Shown in pieces: positions 1 to 8,555 of a stretch of DNA of 64,000 nt; position 1 is the first letter of the stretch, and every line of letters starts with the position of its first letter. Position numbers and translations under genes: made by a program. Where the stretch lies: NCBI GenBank assembly GCA_019419865.1, contig JAHZIG010000001.1, positions 62,001 to 126,000 on the forward strand, written 5' to 3'. Under the pieces are notes generated by a model. That model was not told the origin of the DNA. It was given only the letters and a program-made list of their open reading frames with translations, and did not search any database. The stretch is from Clostridiales bacterium. Its GTDB lineage: Bacteria > Bacillota > Clostridia > Monoglobales > Monoglobaceae.

Positions 1-429
1 CTCGCCTAAAATTTCAATTATTTCATCCTTGGTCATGCCGACAAAATCGTATTTCTTTTCGAGATCGTCTATCATATAAAAGCGGATCTCCTCGTTTTCA
101 TCCCATTTTTCTCTGCTGTATACGGACGAATAAAGTCCCGCCGCGTTGTAGATTATCCCGTTGACCATAACCGCCGAAAGCGCGGCGAGCGTCAGGCAGA
201 GCGGGAGCGCTAAACCGACTTTTTTCTTTTTGCAGATCGCGATCGTCGCCGCTATGGCGCATAGATAAATAGTTACGAATACCGCTTTCAAAACCCCGTC
301 GCCGAACTGGTTGACAAATCCGTCGACCATGAAGAATATAAGCGACGCGCAGGCGATCCCGCACCCAAGCGCGGCAAAGATTATGTATAGCGCTATATTA
401 GTTATAATTCTTCCTGTTTTAGATCTCAT
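1..429 (-). CDS. Membrane protein, C-terminus cut off by the window edge
   Basis: The frame opens at an ATG (427-429) and runs without a stop for 143 codons to the window edge. The N-terminal half is hydrophobic, with three likely membrane segments (about residues 9-35, 46-65 and 72-95) separated by a short basic loop (KKKK). A soluble acidic region follows. The last visible residues (GMTKDEIIEILGE) resemble the start of the small SmpA/OmlA-like repeat domain found in many Clostridia hypothetical proteins, where it reads roughly G-M-T-x-x-E-V-x-x-L-L-G. The upstream GGGGCG is only a weak ribosome binding site. Function unknown; the domain call is a guess from one motif. Confidence 0.7.
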   Translation of the reverse strand, partial: MRSKTGRIITNIALYIIFAALGCGIACASLIFFMVDGFVNQFGDGVLKAVFVTIYLCAIAATIAICKKKKVGLALPLCLTLAALSAVMVNGIIYNAAGLYSSVYSREKWDENEEIRFYMIDDLEKKYDFVGMTKDEIIEILGE

Positions 430-556
430 AATATCGCCCCGAGACCATTGTACCATACGTTTGTTATGATGTAAATATAATTTAATAAATTGGAGAATCT
501 TTCGCAGACATTAAATAAAAAAGCGAATCGCAATGTTAACGCGTTTAGATAACCAA

Positions 557-582
557 AGCCGGGCGCCAAAAAGCGTCCGGCT
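557..582 (-). terminator. Hairpin downstream of the propeller-like gene
   Basis: Two 10-base arms (557-566 and 573-582) pair with a single G-T wobble around a 6-base A-rich loop. On the minus strand the hairpin is followed by TTGGTT only, so it is a weak terminator candidate for the gene ending at 701. The rest of 430-700 shows no gene. Confidence 0.5.
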
Positions 583-700
583 CTATGATATATATCGACA
601 AGAGGCTGTCAAAAAATCCGTCGGTGTTGTAAATAAATCATGCAAAAAAAACAATACCGTTTCCCCTATGCGCGTCGGCTAAAAAACATAAATCCCGCCG

Positions 701-1606
701 CTACCAGCCTCTGCTGTCCATGTTAAGATCGCCTACGAGAGATTTTAGACCGTATTTTATTACGTATTTCTCATCGGCGTTAAAGTCCCACAATTTCAGG
801 GACAAGCCAAATTTATTCTTTAAACTGTAAGATCTCGCCGTATATATAGCGTATCTGCCGTCGGCGGTAAAGCAATACGTTCCCACGTCCGAATCGCCGA
901 GAACCTTGCTCTCCGACGGGTTGTTCCAGTTCATGACCCTCAATCTTTGATCGTCCTCGCTCAACTTATAAAGCATCGTCGAGTCGCAGACAACCGGCTC
1001 TATTCCTTGAGTCAGCTCTATATCCGTCTTTGTGATGAAGTTATAGACGTGTATATATCCGTTATAATCGTAAAACAAAAGGTTTCCGTCCTCAGCCCAG
1101 GAATATACTTTCGATATTCTATCGTAGACCTCGGTGACCTCGCTGACGTAGCCGGTCAGCATATCGAAATGCATCATTCTCTTATCGTTGAGGATGACCG
1201 TGAAATTATCGCTGCCGTGCACGCGTCTCAGCGAACTGATCTTCTCGACGGTACTGTAGAAAGTATAGTTCTCTCCGGTTTGAAAATTATACGTCATAAC
1301 CTCGTATTTGTTCCCGGGAGCCGTTCTGTAATAGATTATTACGTTGTTGTCCATTAAATAATTGGGATCCCTGCCGTTTAGATTCGTGTAAGATACCTCT
1401 CCTCCCGCCAAAGGCTGTATTTTTACGATCCCCCTGTTATATGTCGGATCGTCCATCAAAATATTTCCGATCTCCGCGAATTTTGGATCGTCGCCCGGCA
1501 GCGTGCGCTCCGTACCGTTCCACAAAAAATAGGAACCCACGCCCAAAGCGCATAAAATTATAACCGCCAAAGCTATTATCGCAATCCTGTGTCTGCCCAC
1601 ATCCAT
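701..1606 (-). CDS. Membrane-anchored beta-propeller-like protein
   Basis: This 301-residue protein has a basic N-terminus, one membrane segment (about residues 8-28) and a long extracytoplasmic region. Recurring short blocks such as NLLFYDYNGYIHVYN and GRYAIYTARS look like blades of a TolB/WD40-like propeller, alternating strand-rich stretches with GxY/DG turns. It may be a surface sensor or binding protein; no catalytic motif is visible. The start is ambiguous: the ATG at 1606 is only one base from GGAGG, while a GTG two codons later (1600) has the usual 7-base spacing and may be the true start. It is followed by the hairpin at 557-582. Confidence 0.65.
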   Translation of the reverse strand: MDVGRHRIAIIALAVIILCALGVGSYFLWNGTERTLPGDDPKFAEIGNILMDDPTYNRGIVKIQPLAGGEVSYTNLNGRDPNYLMDNNVIIYYRTAPGNKYEVMTYNFQTGENYTFYSTVEKISSLRRVHGSDNFTVILNDKRMMHFDMLTGYVSEVTEVYDRISKVYSWAEDGNLLFYDYNGYIHVYNFITKTDIELTQGIEPVVCDSTMLYKLSEDDQRLRVMNWNNPSESKVLGDSDVGTYCFTADGRYAIYTARSYSLKNKFGLSLKLWDFNADEKYVIKYGLKSLVGDLNMDSRGW

Positions 1607-1732
1607 TCCTCCGTTGCCAATAAAGTACGTCGATCTATAATAAAACCTATTAATAAAGTTAAGATCGCTGAGTATATCGCCTGTATTAAGATATATTCTA
1701 AGTCCGCAAAACGCAGCTTCCGCGCCGCTCGA

Positions 1733-2239
1733 TCAGCTGGTGGCGTCCAATAGCGCCCGGTCCCATCTCGAATTTGCGTCGGCCACGTTAGTCTTAAGCT
1801 GATTAAAGACTAAACTTACGATCTCGTGGTCGTCCTTCTCGGCCTCCGCGGCTTTAACGAGCTCGAACGCGTCTACGTACAGCGCGATTATCTCGCTTAA
1901 GTTATTCGCCAAGACCGTATCTACCTCGCTGAGCTGCGCGTTTTCCACAGCCGCGGCGTTGGCCTCGGCGATCGCGCCCGCGTCGTAATATATCTCGTTG
2001 AACCTTACCCACCACATCTCGTTTATCTCGCTCGATTCTATATCGATAAGCTCGTTCGTCTTCGTCTCAAGCTCGGTAAACGACCAGTATATATCCCCGA
2101 ACTCGACCGCGGCGGCCGAGGCGGCGGGCTGTATATCCGGCGCCGTATTCTCGTCGTCTCTCCGAACCATCGCGTTTCCGCAAGCTGTAGAAATAAAACA
2201 AAAAACCAAGCACGTAAGTATAACCAAAGTTTTTCGCAT
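1733..2239 (-). CDS. Small lipoprotein of unknown function
   Basis: The 168-residue product starts with a lipoprotein signal peptide (MRKTLVILTCLVFCFISTAC) whose lipobox ends at Cys20, so the mature protein should be lipidated and held on the outer face of the membrane. The rest is Ala/Glu-rich and predicted mostly helical (from about residue 45 to the end), without Cys or recognisable catalytic motifs. GGGAGAA precedes the ATG by 5 bases, and a near-consensus promoter lies about 90 bases upstream, so it is probably monocistronic. I do not recognise the family. Confidence 0.75.
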   Translation of the reverse strand: MRKTLVILTCLVFCFISTACGNAMVRRDDENTAPDIQPAASAAAVEFGDIYWSFTELETKTNELIDIESSEINEMWWVRFNEIYYDAGAIAEANAAAVENAQLSEVDTVLANNLSEIIALYVDAFELVKAAEAEKDDHEIVSLVFNQLKTNVADANSRWDRALLDATS

Positions 2240-2328
2240 TTCTATTCTCCCAAAACAATGTAATTTATATGTATATATGCCCTTATCACAAAAATAACTA
2301 TCGTTTCCTGTAATATTTTATATAAATA

Positions 2329-2357
2329 AGTATAAAATAAGTAACTTTATGTGTCAA
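2329..2357 (-). promoter_or_regulatory. Vegetative promoter of the 1733-2239 lipoprotein gene
   Basis: On the minus strand TTGACA (2352-2357) is followed after exactly 17 bases by TATACT (2329-2334). This is a near-perfect sigma-A promoter and puts transcription start near 2322, about 80 bases before the lipoprotein ATG. Confidence 0.75.
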
Positions 2358-2484
2358 CATGCGTAACGGATAAATAAAAATTAGTCACACAATTGTTACA
2401 ATTTTGTCATATTAGCCCGCTAAATCCGCTCGCCGACGACGAACCTTCGCCATGGCGCGGGAGCCGTATTTCAATATAAACGCC

Positions 2485-2522
2485 CGTAAAAAATAAAAAG
2501 AGAGTAACCAAAGCCGTTACTC
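2485..2522 (-). terminator. Intrinsic terminator of def
   Basis: A perfect 7-base stem (GAGTAAC/GTTACTC, 2502-2522) with a 7-base loop is followed on the minus strand by a T-rich run (2485-2500). It lies 25 bases past the def stop codon. Confidence 0.85.
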
Positions 2523-2546
2523 CCTATGTATAAAAGGATCCGCAAA

Positions 2547-2999
2547 TCAATCCTCGACCCATTCGGTCACCTTATCGATAAACATCTTCCCGTCAAGGTG
2601 ATCCAGTTCGTGACAAAACGCTCTCGCCAGAAGCCCCTCGCCGCTATATTCTACGGTCTCGCCGTCTCTGTTTAAAGCTCTGACGGTCGCCTTATTCGGT
2701 CTGGTCACCAAGCCGTATTTTCCGGGGTAGCTGAGACAGCCTTCCGCGTCGGTCTGTTCTCCCTCCGTACTGATTATTTCGGGATTTATAAGTTCTATGA
2801 CCCCTTCGCCCAGATCTATGACCACCACTCTCCTGAGCACGCCCACCTGCGGCGCGGCGAGTCCGACGCCCTCCGCTTCGTGCAGCGTGTCTATCATATC
2901 GTCGAGCAGCATGGTTATCCTGCCGTCTATTTTCTGAACGGGTCTGCACTTCTTGGTAAGAACCGAGTCCCCATACTTCACTATTTTCCTTATCGCCAT
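2547..2999 (-). CDS. def: Peptide deformylase
   Basis: Cytoplasmic metalloenzyme that removes the N-formyl group from nascent proteins, working after Fmt (encoded at 12832). All three family motifs are present: GVGLAAPQVG, EGCLSYPG with the metal-binding Cys, and HELDHLDG with the two metal His and catalytic Glu. The frame extends 30 codons further upstream, but the start at MAIRKIVKYG is preferred because GGAGG lies 8 bases before it and it gives the usual length of about 150 residues. In many Firmicutes def sits directly beside fmt; here it is at the far end of the block, after thiN, with its own terminator. Confidence 0.95.
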   Translation of the reverse strand: MAIRKIVKYGDSVLTKKCRPVQKIDGRITMLLDDMIDTLHEAEGVGLAAPQVGVLRRVVVIDLGEGVIELINPEIISTEGEQTDAEGCLSYPGKYGLVTRPNKATVRALNRDGETVEYSGEGLLARAFCHELDHLDGKMFIDKVTEWVED

Positions 3000-3213
3000 T
3001 ACTTCTTCCTCCTGTCTATTTAGCTCCATATATCGCTTGATCCCGCCGCGCCCAACAAACGGGCGGCGCGGAATAATAAACCTATGCAAAGCGGATCGGC
3101 GTCCGTTAAAACCGGCGAGCCGCCGCGTTTAGATATAGAACCGGCCGGCTCCGTATCCGCCGTCGCCGCCTAAACGCATACGGGCTTTGCCCGCAAATTT
3201 ATCAAACGGCTTA

Positions 3214-3906
3214 TCAATCTTTTGAGAGAATAACCAAAATATCCCCTCCGCCTCTTCTGAAACCGATCTCGGCTGCTAAACCGCCGGGATTAAATTCGTT
3301 GCTCGAGGCTTGTACTTCTCCGACGCTGAGCGTCATATTCTCAGCGGTATATTTCAGTCCAGATATCGAAAATCCTTCGACGTCTCCGCCGTATGGGAAA
3401 AACGAAACGTACTTGTACGCGGGATCTCTTTCTAAATAAAACTTCGCTTTTTCGCCCTCGCCCGCGCCGCCGCTCTCCATCCAGAGCTTATTTTTGCCGT
3501 CGAGCAGAGTCAATTTCCCGCCGCGGTCGAGCGCGTATTTCATCAGGCAGAAATGAGAATATTCATGGTCTATCCTGCCGCCCAAGCCGCCGAGCAGGGT
3601 TATGTCGGCATACCCTGCGCCGAGCGCGAAGTCGAGCGCGATGTTCGTGTCCGTCTTATCCTTTTCGGGCGGGTATTTGTAGCTCTCGATATAGTCCGGA
3701 TAATCCTGCGTATACGAATCGTTGTCGCCGAGCAATACGTTGGGGATCACGCCCAAATTTTTCGCGTGTCTGTAGCCGCCGTCCGCGCAGATAACGAAAC
3801 TCTCGCTAAAATCCACGCTTTTTAAATATTCGTAATCCGTTATCGGCGCTCCGGATATTATAACACATCTTTTCTTATTTTTAAAGTCTTTCATAGCGTT
3901 TTTCAT
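3214..3906 (-). CDS. thiN: Thiamine pyrophosphokinase
   Basis: Transfers pyrophosphate from ATP to thiamine to make the cofactor thiamine diphosphate. The 230-residue length, the CADGGY motif near residue 40, the PPEKDKTDTNIAL block and the GGLGGRIDHEY motif match the ThiN/TPK catalytic domain. The usual GDFDS is GDNDS here; both Asp are kept. It follows rpe, as in other Firmicutes, but a hairpin and a repeat-filled 395-base gap separate the two. No good ribosome binding site precedes the first ATG; a second in-frame ATG lies four codons on and is equally possible. Confidence 0.9.
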   Translation of the reverse strand: MKNAMKDFKNKKRCVIISGAPITDYEYLKSVDFSESFVICADGGYRHAKNLGVIPNVLLGDNDSYTQDYPDYIESYKYPPEKDKTDTNIALDFALGAGYADITLLGGLGGRIDHEYSHFCLMKYALDRGGKLTLLDGKNKLWMESGGAGEGEKAKFYLERDPAYKYVSFFPYGGDVEGFSISGLKYTAENMTLSVGEVQASSNEFNPGGLAAEIGFRRGGGDILVILSKD

Positions 3907-3940
3907 AATAAATCAATACGGTAATTTATAGCAATTTTTA

Positions 3941-3970
3941 AGGATAAAAACAGTCGCCCGCTTTTATCCT
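3941..3970 (-). terminator. Hairpin between rpe and thiN
   Basis: Perfect 9-base arms AGGATAAAA (3941-3949) and TTTTATCCT (3962-3970) surround a 12-base loop. On the minus strand it is followed by TAAAAATTG, so it could terminate rpe transcripts inefficiently or act as a leader structure for thiN, whose start is 35 bases further on. Confidence 0.5.
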
Positions 3971-4149
3971 ATACGTCTTAAGTTTAGTTTTGCGTTCCCG
4001 CTCCCCGGAAACTTTTAAGCCCGTTCGACGCGGGGCGCTCGCAGATCGATCTTTGCCGCTTATAGACGCCGCGTTATAACGGAAACTAAAGCTCTTCGAG
4101 CGCCGCGGCGGCTCTATAGCTTGTCCTTCGCTACTGAAACGGTCGGTTG

Positions 4150-4333
4150 ACCCGCCCGCGGTCCGCAGCTTTCGCTCGTTTAACCGTCGCGTTAAAACCG
4201 CCTGCGGCTCCTTTAAACGACCGCGTAAAACAGTCTGCGATCCGTAGTTTTGGTTTGTTTAACATCGCGTTAAACCGCCCGCGATCCGCAGCTTTCGGCC
4301 TCTAAACGATCGCGTTTAAACAGCCCGCGGCGG
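4150..4333. repeat. Degenerate tandem repeats running into the 3' end of rpe
   Basis: About four imperfect units of 33-48 bases follow each other. Each carries a C-G-C-C-x-G-C-G core (often with CCGCAGCTTTCG) and ends in TTTAAAC-GATCGCGTTTAAA-like palindromes containing CGCG. The last unit overlaps the rpe stop codon and encodes its final residues. The rest of 3907-4301 holds the hairpin at 3941-3970 and no gene. Confidence 0.6.
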
Positions 4334-4997
4334 CCGCGGCGTTTTTGCTCATAAGCTCTATCGTACTCCGGTAATCCTCGGAGCCGAAGATCGCCGACCC
4401 GGCGACGATTATATTCGCGCCCGCTTCCACCGGGATATGTACGTTGTTGGGACCTACGCCCCCGTCCACTTCGATATCTATCGCGAGGTTCCTATCGTCT
4501 ATCATTTTTCTCAGCCGGCTTATTTTTTCGTTTACAAATTCGAGATACTGCTGGCCGCCCCTGCCCGGCTCGACCGTCATAAGCAGCACGCTGTCGAGCA
4601 TATGCAGATAGCCTTCCAGTCTGCTTATCGGCGTCGCGGGTTTTAAGGAGATCCCGGCTTTTAAACCGAGCCCGCGTATCCTGTTTATGAGAGCGACGAC
4701 GTTTGTTCCAAACTCCCGCGTCTCGTCGTGAAAAATTATCACGTCGGCGCCGGCGTCCGCGAAAGCGTCCACGAAATTTTCCGGATGTTCTACCATAAGG
4801 TGCACGTCGAACACCATATCCGATTTTTCTCTGAGCGCCTTGACCGTAAGGGTTGAATAACTCAGATTGGGCACAAAATGACCGTCCATAATATCGATAT
4901 GCAGATATTTCGCTCCGCTCTCTTCCACTAATTTTACTTCTCTCTCCAAATTAGCCGCGTCCGCGGCCAGTATCGACGGCGCTATTATAGGCAGCAT
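4302..4997 (-). CDS. rpe: Ribulose-phosphate 3-epimerase
   Basis: Interconverts ribulose 5-phosphate and xylulose 5-phosphate in the pentose phosphate pathway. The TIM-barrel motifs are all present: APSILAAD, HIDIMDGHFVPN, DVHLMV, LMTVEPGRGGQ, IEVDGGV and VAGSAIF, including the metal-binding His/Asp residues. The start has AAGGGGAG 5 bases upstream. At 231 residues it is slightly longer than usual (about 220); the extra Ala-rich tail (AAAAGCLNAIV) is encoded by the degenerate tandem repeat that continues past the gene. It has its own promoter (5084-5112). Confidence 0.95.
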   Translation of the reverse strand: MLPIIAPSILAADAANLEREVKLVEESGAKYLHIDIMDGHFVPNLSYSTLTVKALREKSDMVFDVHLMVEHPENFVDAFADAGADVIIFHDETREFGTNVVALINRIRGLGLKAGISLKPATPISRLEGYLHMLDSVLLMTVEPGRGGQQYLEFVNEKISRLRKMIDDRNLAIDIEVDGGVGPNNVHIPVEAGANIIVAGSAIFGSEDYRSTIELMSKNAAAAAGCLNAIV

Positions 4998-5083
4998 GCT
5001 TCTCTCCCCTTACAGTATATTTATAGACCGTCAAAAAGACGATCCGACGGCCGATAATAAAATTTTATTTCAGCGTTGTCTAC

Positions 5084-5112
5084 ATTATACATAATAATGC
5101 GGATAAATTCAA
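5084..5112 (-). promoter_or_regulatory. Vegetative promoter of rpe
   Basis: TTGAAT (5107-5112) and TATAAT (5084-5089) on the minus strand are 17 bases apart, in the 189-base gap between rsgA and rpe. Transcription would begin about 80 bases before the rpe ATG. Confidence 0.7.
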
Positions 5113-5186
5113 TACATTTTTTGTTGAAACTCGCTTAATAATTAAAAAAACATAATTTTTTATCAGTCCTCACTGATTTTCCGCGC

Positions 5187-6065
5187 TCAATATTTCTTAT
5201 TATCCAAAATTTCCTGATATTGTAGCAGATAACTCTCGTGTCTCGATCTGGGTATCAAACCTTCCTCTACCGCCCGCAAAACTCCGCAGCCCTTTTCCTT
5301 TCGGTGAGTGCAGTCGCTGAACATACAGTCGTCCATATACGGCTTAAACTCCGGGAACAGATACATAAGCTCTTTCTCGTCAAGTTCTGAGATCGTAAAC
5401 GAACTGAACCCCGGCGTATCGATAATATAACCGCCGCTCGGCGCTTTAAGCAGTTCGCTGTGTCTGGTCGTATGCCGTCCGCGCTCGACTCTGCCGCTCA
5501 CGTCGCCGGTCTCGAACCGCTCCTCTCCGAAAACCGCGTTCAAAAGGCTCGATTTTCCGACCCCGGAATTACCGGCGAAAACGGTGATCTCGTCTTTGAG
5601 GCAATTCTTTAGTCTGTCCACGTTGATATTCTCCTTGGCGCTGAGCATGATGGTCTCGAACCCGGAGCGCTCGTATATATCTTCGTACTCGCCGCCGTCG
5701 GATATATCGGTTTTGTTGATGCAGATTATGGGCTTGATCCCCGCGTATATCGCCGACGTTATCATCTTGTCGATGACGGATAGATTCGGTTTTGGATTTT
5801 CAGGCGAGAACACCGCCGCCATCTGCGTGACGTTCGCGACCGCCGGGCGTATCAGCTCGCTCTCTCTGTCGCGGATCTCGTATACCGTTCCCGTAAGCGC
5901 CTCGGTATCCGCCAAACATACGACTCTGTCCCCCACGAGCGGGGTTATCCCTTCTTTCCGAAACTTTCCCCTGCCCCGACACTCGTAGATCTCTTCGCCG
6001 CTGTCGACGTAATAAAACCCGCCTATCCCTTTTATTATGATACCTTCAATCTCTCTTTCTCTCAT
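5187..6065 (-). CDS. rsgA: Ribosome small subunit-dependent GTPase A
   Basis: Circularly permuted GTPase that assists late 30S maturation. In order: an OB-fold (about residues 1-75), the permuted G motifs NKTD, SAK, GNSGVGKSSLLN (P-loop), the TT switch and DTPG, and a C-terminal zinc finger (C-x4-DC-x-H-x6-C). Length 292 is normal. The nearest strong Shine-Dalgarno (AGGAGG) is about 18 bases before the ATG and no closer in-frame start exists, so initiation may be weak. It is preceded by its own promoter (6252-6280) and separated from prkC by a strong terminator. Confidence 0.95.
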   Translation of the reverse strand: MREREIEGIIIKGIGGFYYVDSGEEIYECRGRGKFRKEGITPLVGDRVVCLADTEALTGTVYEIRDRESELIRPAVANVTQMAAVFSPENPKPNLSVIDKMITSAIYAGIKPIICINKTDISDGGEYEDIYERSGFETIMLSAKENINVDRLKNCLKDEITVFAGNSGVGKSSLLNAVFGEERFETGDVSGRVERGRHTTRHSELLKAPSGGYIIDTPGFSSFTISELDEKELMYLFPEFKPYMDDCMFSDCTHRKEKGCGVLRAVEEGLIPRSRHESYLLQYQEILDNKKY

Positions 6066-6251
6066 GCCGTATTTTTCTCTATTCCTCCTTTTAAGATTCT
6101 ATAAATTCATCCCGCGCCTTTAAAACTATATACTCCCCGCGATTCAAAACGCCGCTTGCTCGCGCGCATATTTAAGCGAACTCCGGCGTCCTGCCTCGGC
6201 TTTTGAAGCCGTATTCCCGCGGCGCGTATGTCTAAGATCGTTATAATATTA

Positions 6252-6280
6252 ATTTTACACTTTTTCTTTAGTAATATCAA
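6252..6280 (-). promoter_or_regulatory. Vegetative promoter of rsgA
   Basis: TTGATA (6275-6280) and TAAAAT (6252-6257) are 17 bases apart on the minus strand, just after the prkC terminator. The resulting leader would be about 180 bases, long for a housekeeping gene; no riboswitch class was recognised in it. Confidence 0.6.
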
Positions 6281-6303
6281 TAAAAATTTCAAAAAAATCC
6301 TCG

Positions 6304-6341
6304 AAAAAAATCCTCGGAAGAACCGCTAAATTCTTCCGAGG
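6304..6341 (-). terminator. Strong intrinsic terminator of prkC
   Basis: A perfect 11-base stem (CCTCGGAAGAA with TTCTTCCGAGG, 6312-6341) and 8-base loop are followed on the minus strand by seven T residues. It ends the fmt-to-prkC transcription unit. Confidence 0.9.
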
Positions 6342-6362
6342 AATATATATTTACTTTAACCG

Positions 6363-8453
6363 TTATTCTCTGGCGTCTACTCCGCCCGAAGATGAGCCGC
6401 TCTCGCTTGACGAACTTCCTCCGCTTGAAGAGGATTCCCCGCCGCCGCTTGATCCGGACGAACCGCCGCTCGAAGAACTGCCGCCGGATGAACTACCGCC
6501 GCCGGAAGATCCGCCGCTCGATGAAGAACCTCCGCCCGACGAACTACCGCCGCTTGAAGACGATCCGCTCGAAGAAGAACCTCCGCTCGATGAAGAGCCG
6601 CTTGAACCGGACGAACTGCTTCCCGAAGATTCTTCGCTCGACGAGCCGCCGCTTGACGAACCCGACGAACTGCTTCCCGACGAAGAGCTTCCGCTCGAGG
6701 TATCCTCGTCGTCCGAGCTATCGTCGCTTGACGAACTACTGCCGCTTGAAGAACTACCGCTCGACGAACCGCTGCCGGACGAGGGCTGCGAATCGCCGGA
6801 CGAGCCGCCGGCGCTGCCGGAATCGCTTATCGGCTCCGGAGTGGCCTGTCTGCCTCTGCTTACGTATAAGGTTATCGTCTCGCCGGAGGACACCGAACTT
6901 CCAGCCTCCGGATTCTGCTCGATTACTTTTCCGGCCTCTACCTCGTCGTCCGATCTTTCGAGCCTGTTTACTCTAAGGCCGAGCATTTCTATCTGCTCCC
7001 TCGCCTCTTCGTAGTCCATTCCCGAATAATCGTCGAGGGTGACCGAACTGCTGCCCGAGCTTACGGTGACGCGTATTACTATATCTTCCGCCGCGCTCCT
7101 GGTTCCGGCTTCCGGATTCTGTTCGAGTATCGTTCCGACCGGCTTGGTGCTCTCCGTTCTTCCCGATTCTATTATGCTGTAGCCCTGACTTCCGTATTCG
7201 TCTCTCGCTTCGTCTATGGTCATATCCACAAGGTTGGGTATCTCTACTCCGCTGTGGCTTCTGCCGAAGAGACCGAAACCGTCCGTGACCGAATAAGCTA
7301 CGCCTATGCCTGTGGCCAAAACCGCCAATCCTAAAAGAAACGCTATAAAGCCTATCTTTCTCTCTTTGCGCTTCTTCTCTCTTTTAGCGCGTTTATCTCT
7401 TATTTTTTTCAGGCTCTCGTCCTCTTCGCTGCGCGGGTCGGGATCTTTCTTAGCCCCCGAATTTCTCTTTCTCTTTGCAGAACTTTTTCCCTTTTCCCGA
7501 GCGCTATCGTCGCTTATCGGGCGCGGCTCCACGACGTCTTCTCCAAGCTTGGGGAGCGCTATCGTCTCCGTACTGTCCTGAGTCGCCGCCGCGGTATCCG
7601 CCGCCATAAACGACAGACGCGCGTTGGGATTTTTCAAAACGATATCGAGATCTTTAAGCAGCTCCTGAGCGGACGCGTATCTGTTGTCCGGCTCCTTGGC
7701 CATGGCCTTCTCCACGATCGCCTCGAGCGACTTGGGTATATCCGATTTTATCTCGGTGATATGCTTAGCCGACTCCTGCAGGTGCTTGATAGCTATCGCG
7801 ACCGGGCTTTCGTCGTTGAACGGAAGCTGTCCCGTCAGCATCTCGTACATCACGATACCTAAGGAATATATATCCGTTCTCTGGTCGATATATCCGCCTC
7901 TCGCCTGCTCGGGCGATAAGTAATGCGCCGTGCCTATAGTGTTGTTCCCCGCCATCGTCATCGTGGCCTGAGACGTGGCTCTCGCTATGCCGAAATCGGT
8001 TATCTTAAGCGTCTTATCCGGCGTCATGATTATATTCTGGGGTTTTATATCCCTGTGTATAACAGAGTTTTTATGCGCCTCCGCGATACCGTCGCAGATC
8101 TGCTTCGCGTACCCGACGGCCTCGCGCCAAGGAATAGCCCCGACTCTGTCTATGTATTCCTTGAGAGTGTCGCCCTCCACAAACTCCATAACGATGTAGT
8201 ACAGGCCGTTTTCGCAGCCGACGTCGAATATCGATACGATATGCGGGTTAGACAAACTGGCCGCCGCCTTCGCCTCGGTATTGAAACGTCTGACGAATTC
8301 CTTGTCGTTTTTAAGGTCTTCTCTGAGCACCTTTACGGCGACGAATCTGTCCAACAGTTTATCTTTCGACTTATAAACGTTGGCCATTCCGCCTCTGCCG
8401 ACGTTTTCAATTATCTCGTATCTGTCGGCAATAGTCTTTCCAACTAAATCCAT
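6363..8453 (-). CDS. prkC: PASTA-domain Ser/Thr protein kinase
   Basis: Membrane Hanks-type kinase that senses peptidoglycan fragments through PASTA domains and phosphorylates cytoplasmic cell-wall and growth regulators. The kinase domain (about residues 10-275) has GRGGMANVYK, VAVKVL, the HRDIKPQN catalytic loop, DFG and GTAHYLSPEQA. A basic juxtamembrane linker, one membrane segment (about 366-388) and two PASTA domains (about 402-468 and 470-535) follow. The last 150 residues are almost only Ser and Gly with scattered Asp/Glu, replacing the third and fourth PASTA domains common in Firmicutes. AGGAGG lies 7 bases before the ATG. Its phosphatase partner is encoded immediately upstream. Confidence 0.95.
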   Translation of the reverse strand: MDLVGKTIADRYEIIENVGRGGMANVYKSKDKLLDRFVAVKVLREDLKNDKEFVRRFNTEAKAAASLSNPHIVSIFDVGCENGLYYIVMEFVEGDTLKEYIDRVGAIPWREAVGYAKQICDGIAEAHKNSVIHRDIKPQNIIMTPDKTLKITDFGIARATSQATMTMAGNNTIGTAHYLSPEQARGGYIDQRTDIYSLGIVMYEMLTGQLPFNDESPVAIAIKHLQESAKHITEIKSDIPKSLEAIVEKAMAKEPDNRYASAQELLKDLDIVLKNPNARLSFMAADTAAATQDSTETIALPKLGEDVVEPRPISDDSAREKGKSSAKRKRNSGAKKDPDPRSEEDESLKKIRDKRAKREKKRKERKIGFIAFLLGLAVLATGIGVAYSVTDGFGLFGRSHSGVEIPNLVDMTIDEARDEYGSQGYSIIESGRTESTKPVGTILEQNPEAGTRSAAEDIVIRVTVSSGSSSVTLDDYSGMDYEEAREQIEMLGLRVNRLERSDDEVEAGKVIEQNPEAGSSVSSGETITLYVSRGRQATPEPISDSGSAGGSSGDSQPSSGSGSSSGSSSSGSSSSSDDSSDDEDTSSGSSSSGSSSSGSSSGGSSSEESSGSSSSGSSGSSSSGGSSSSGSSSSGGSSSGGGSSSSGGSSGGGSSSGGSSSSGGSSGSSGGGESSSSGGSSSSESGSSSGGVDARE

Positions 8454-8555
8454 GCTTTTTCCTCCTAAACGTGCTGTTTAAACACAATCCAAACAAATCA
8501 TATTATCAGTAATTTTTGTATATACGCTCGAAAGCCGCGATCTATTGATATCGCG

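Noticed and set aside
598..625. Possible insertion-sequence end (GAGGCTGTCAAAAAA)
   Set aside because: No matching second end, target duplication or transposase fragment nearby.
6107..6292. Possible leader peptide of rsgA on the minus strand
   Set aside because: The predicted promoter lies inside the frame and no ribosome site precedes an internal start.
6392..6976. Long + strand open frame opposite the prkC tail
   Set aside because: It mirrors the Ser/Gly-rich coding repeat of prkC, is Arg-rich low complexity and has no ribosome site.
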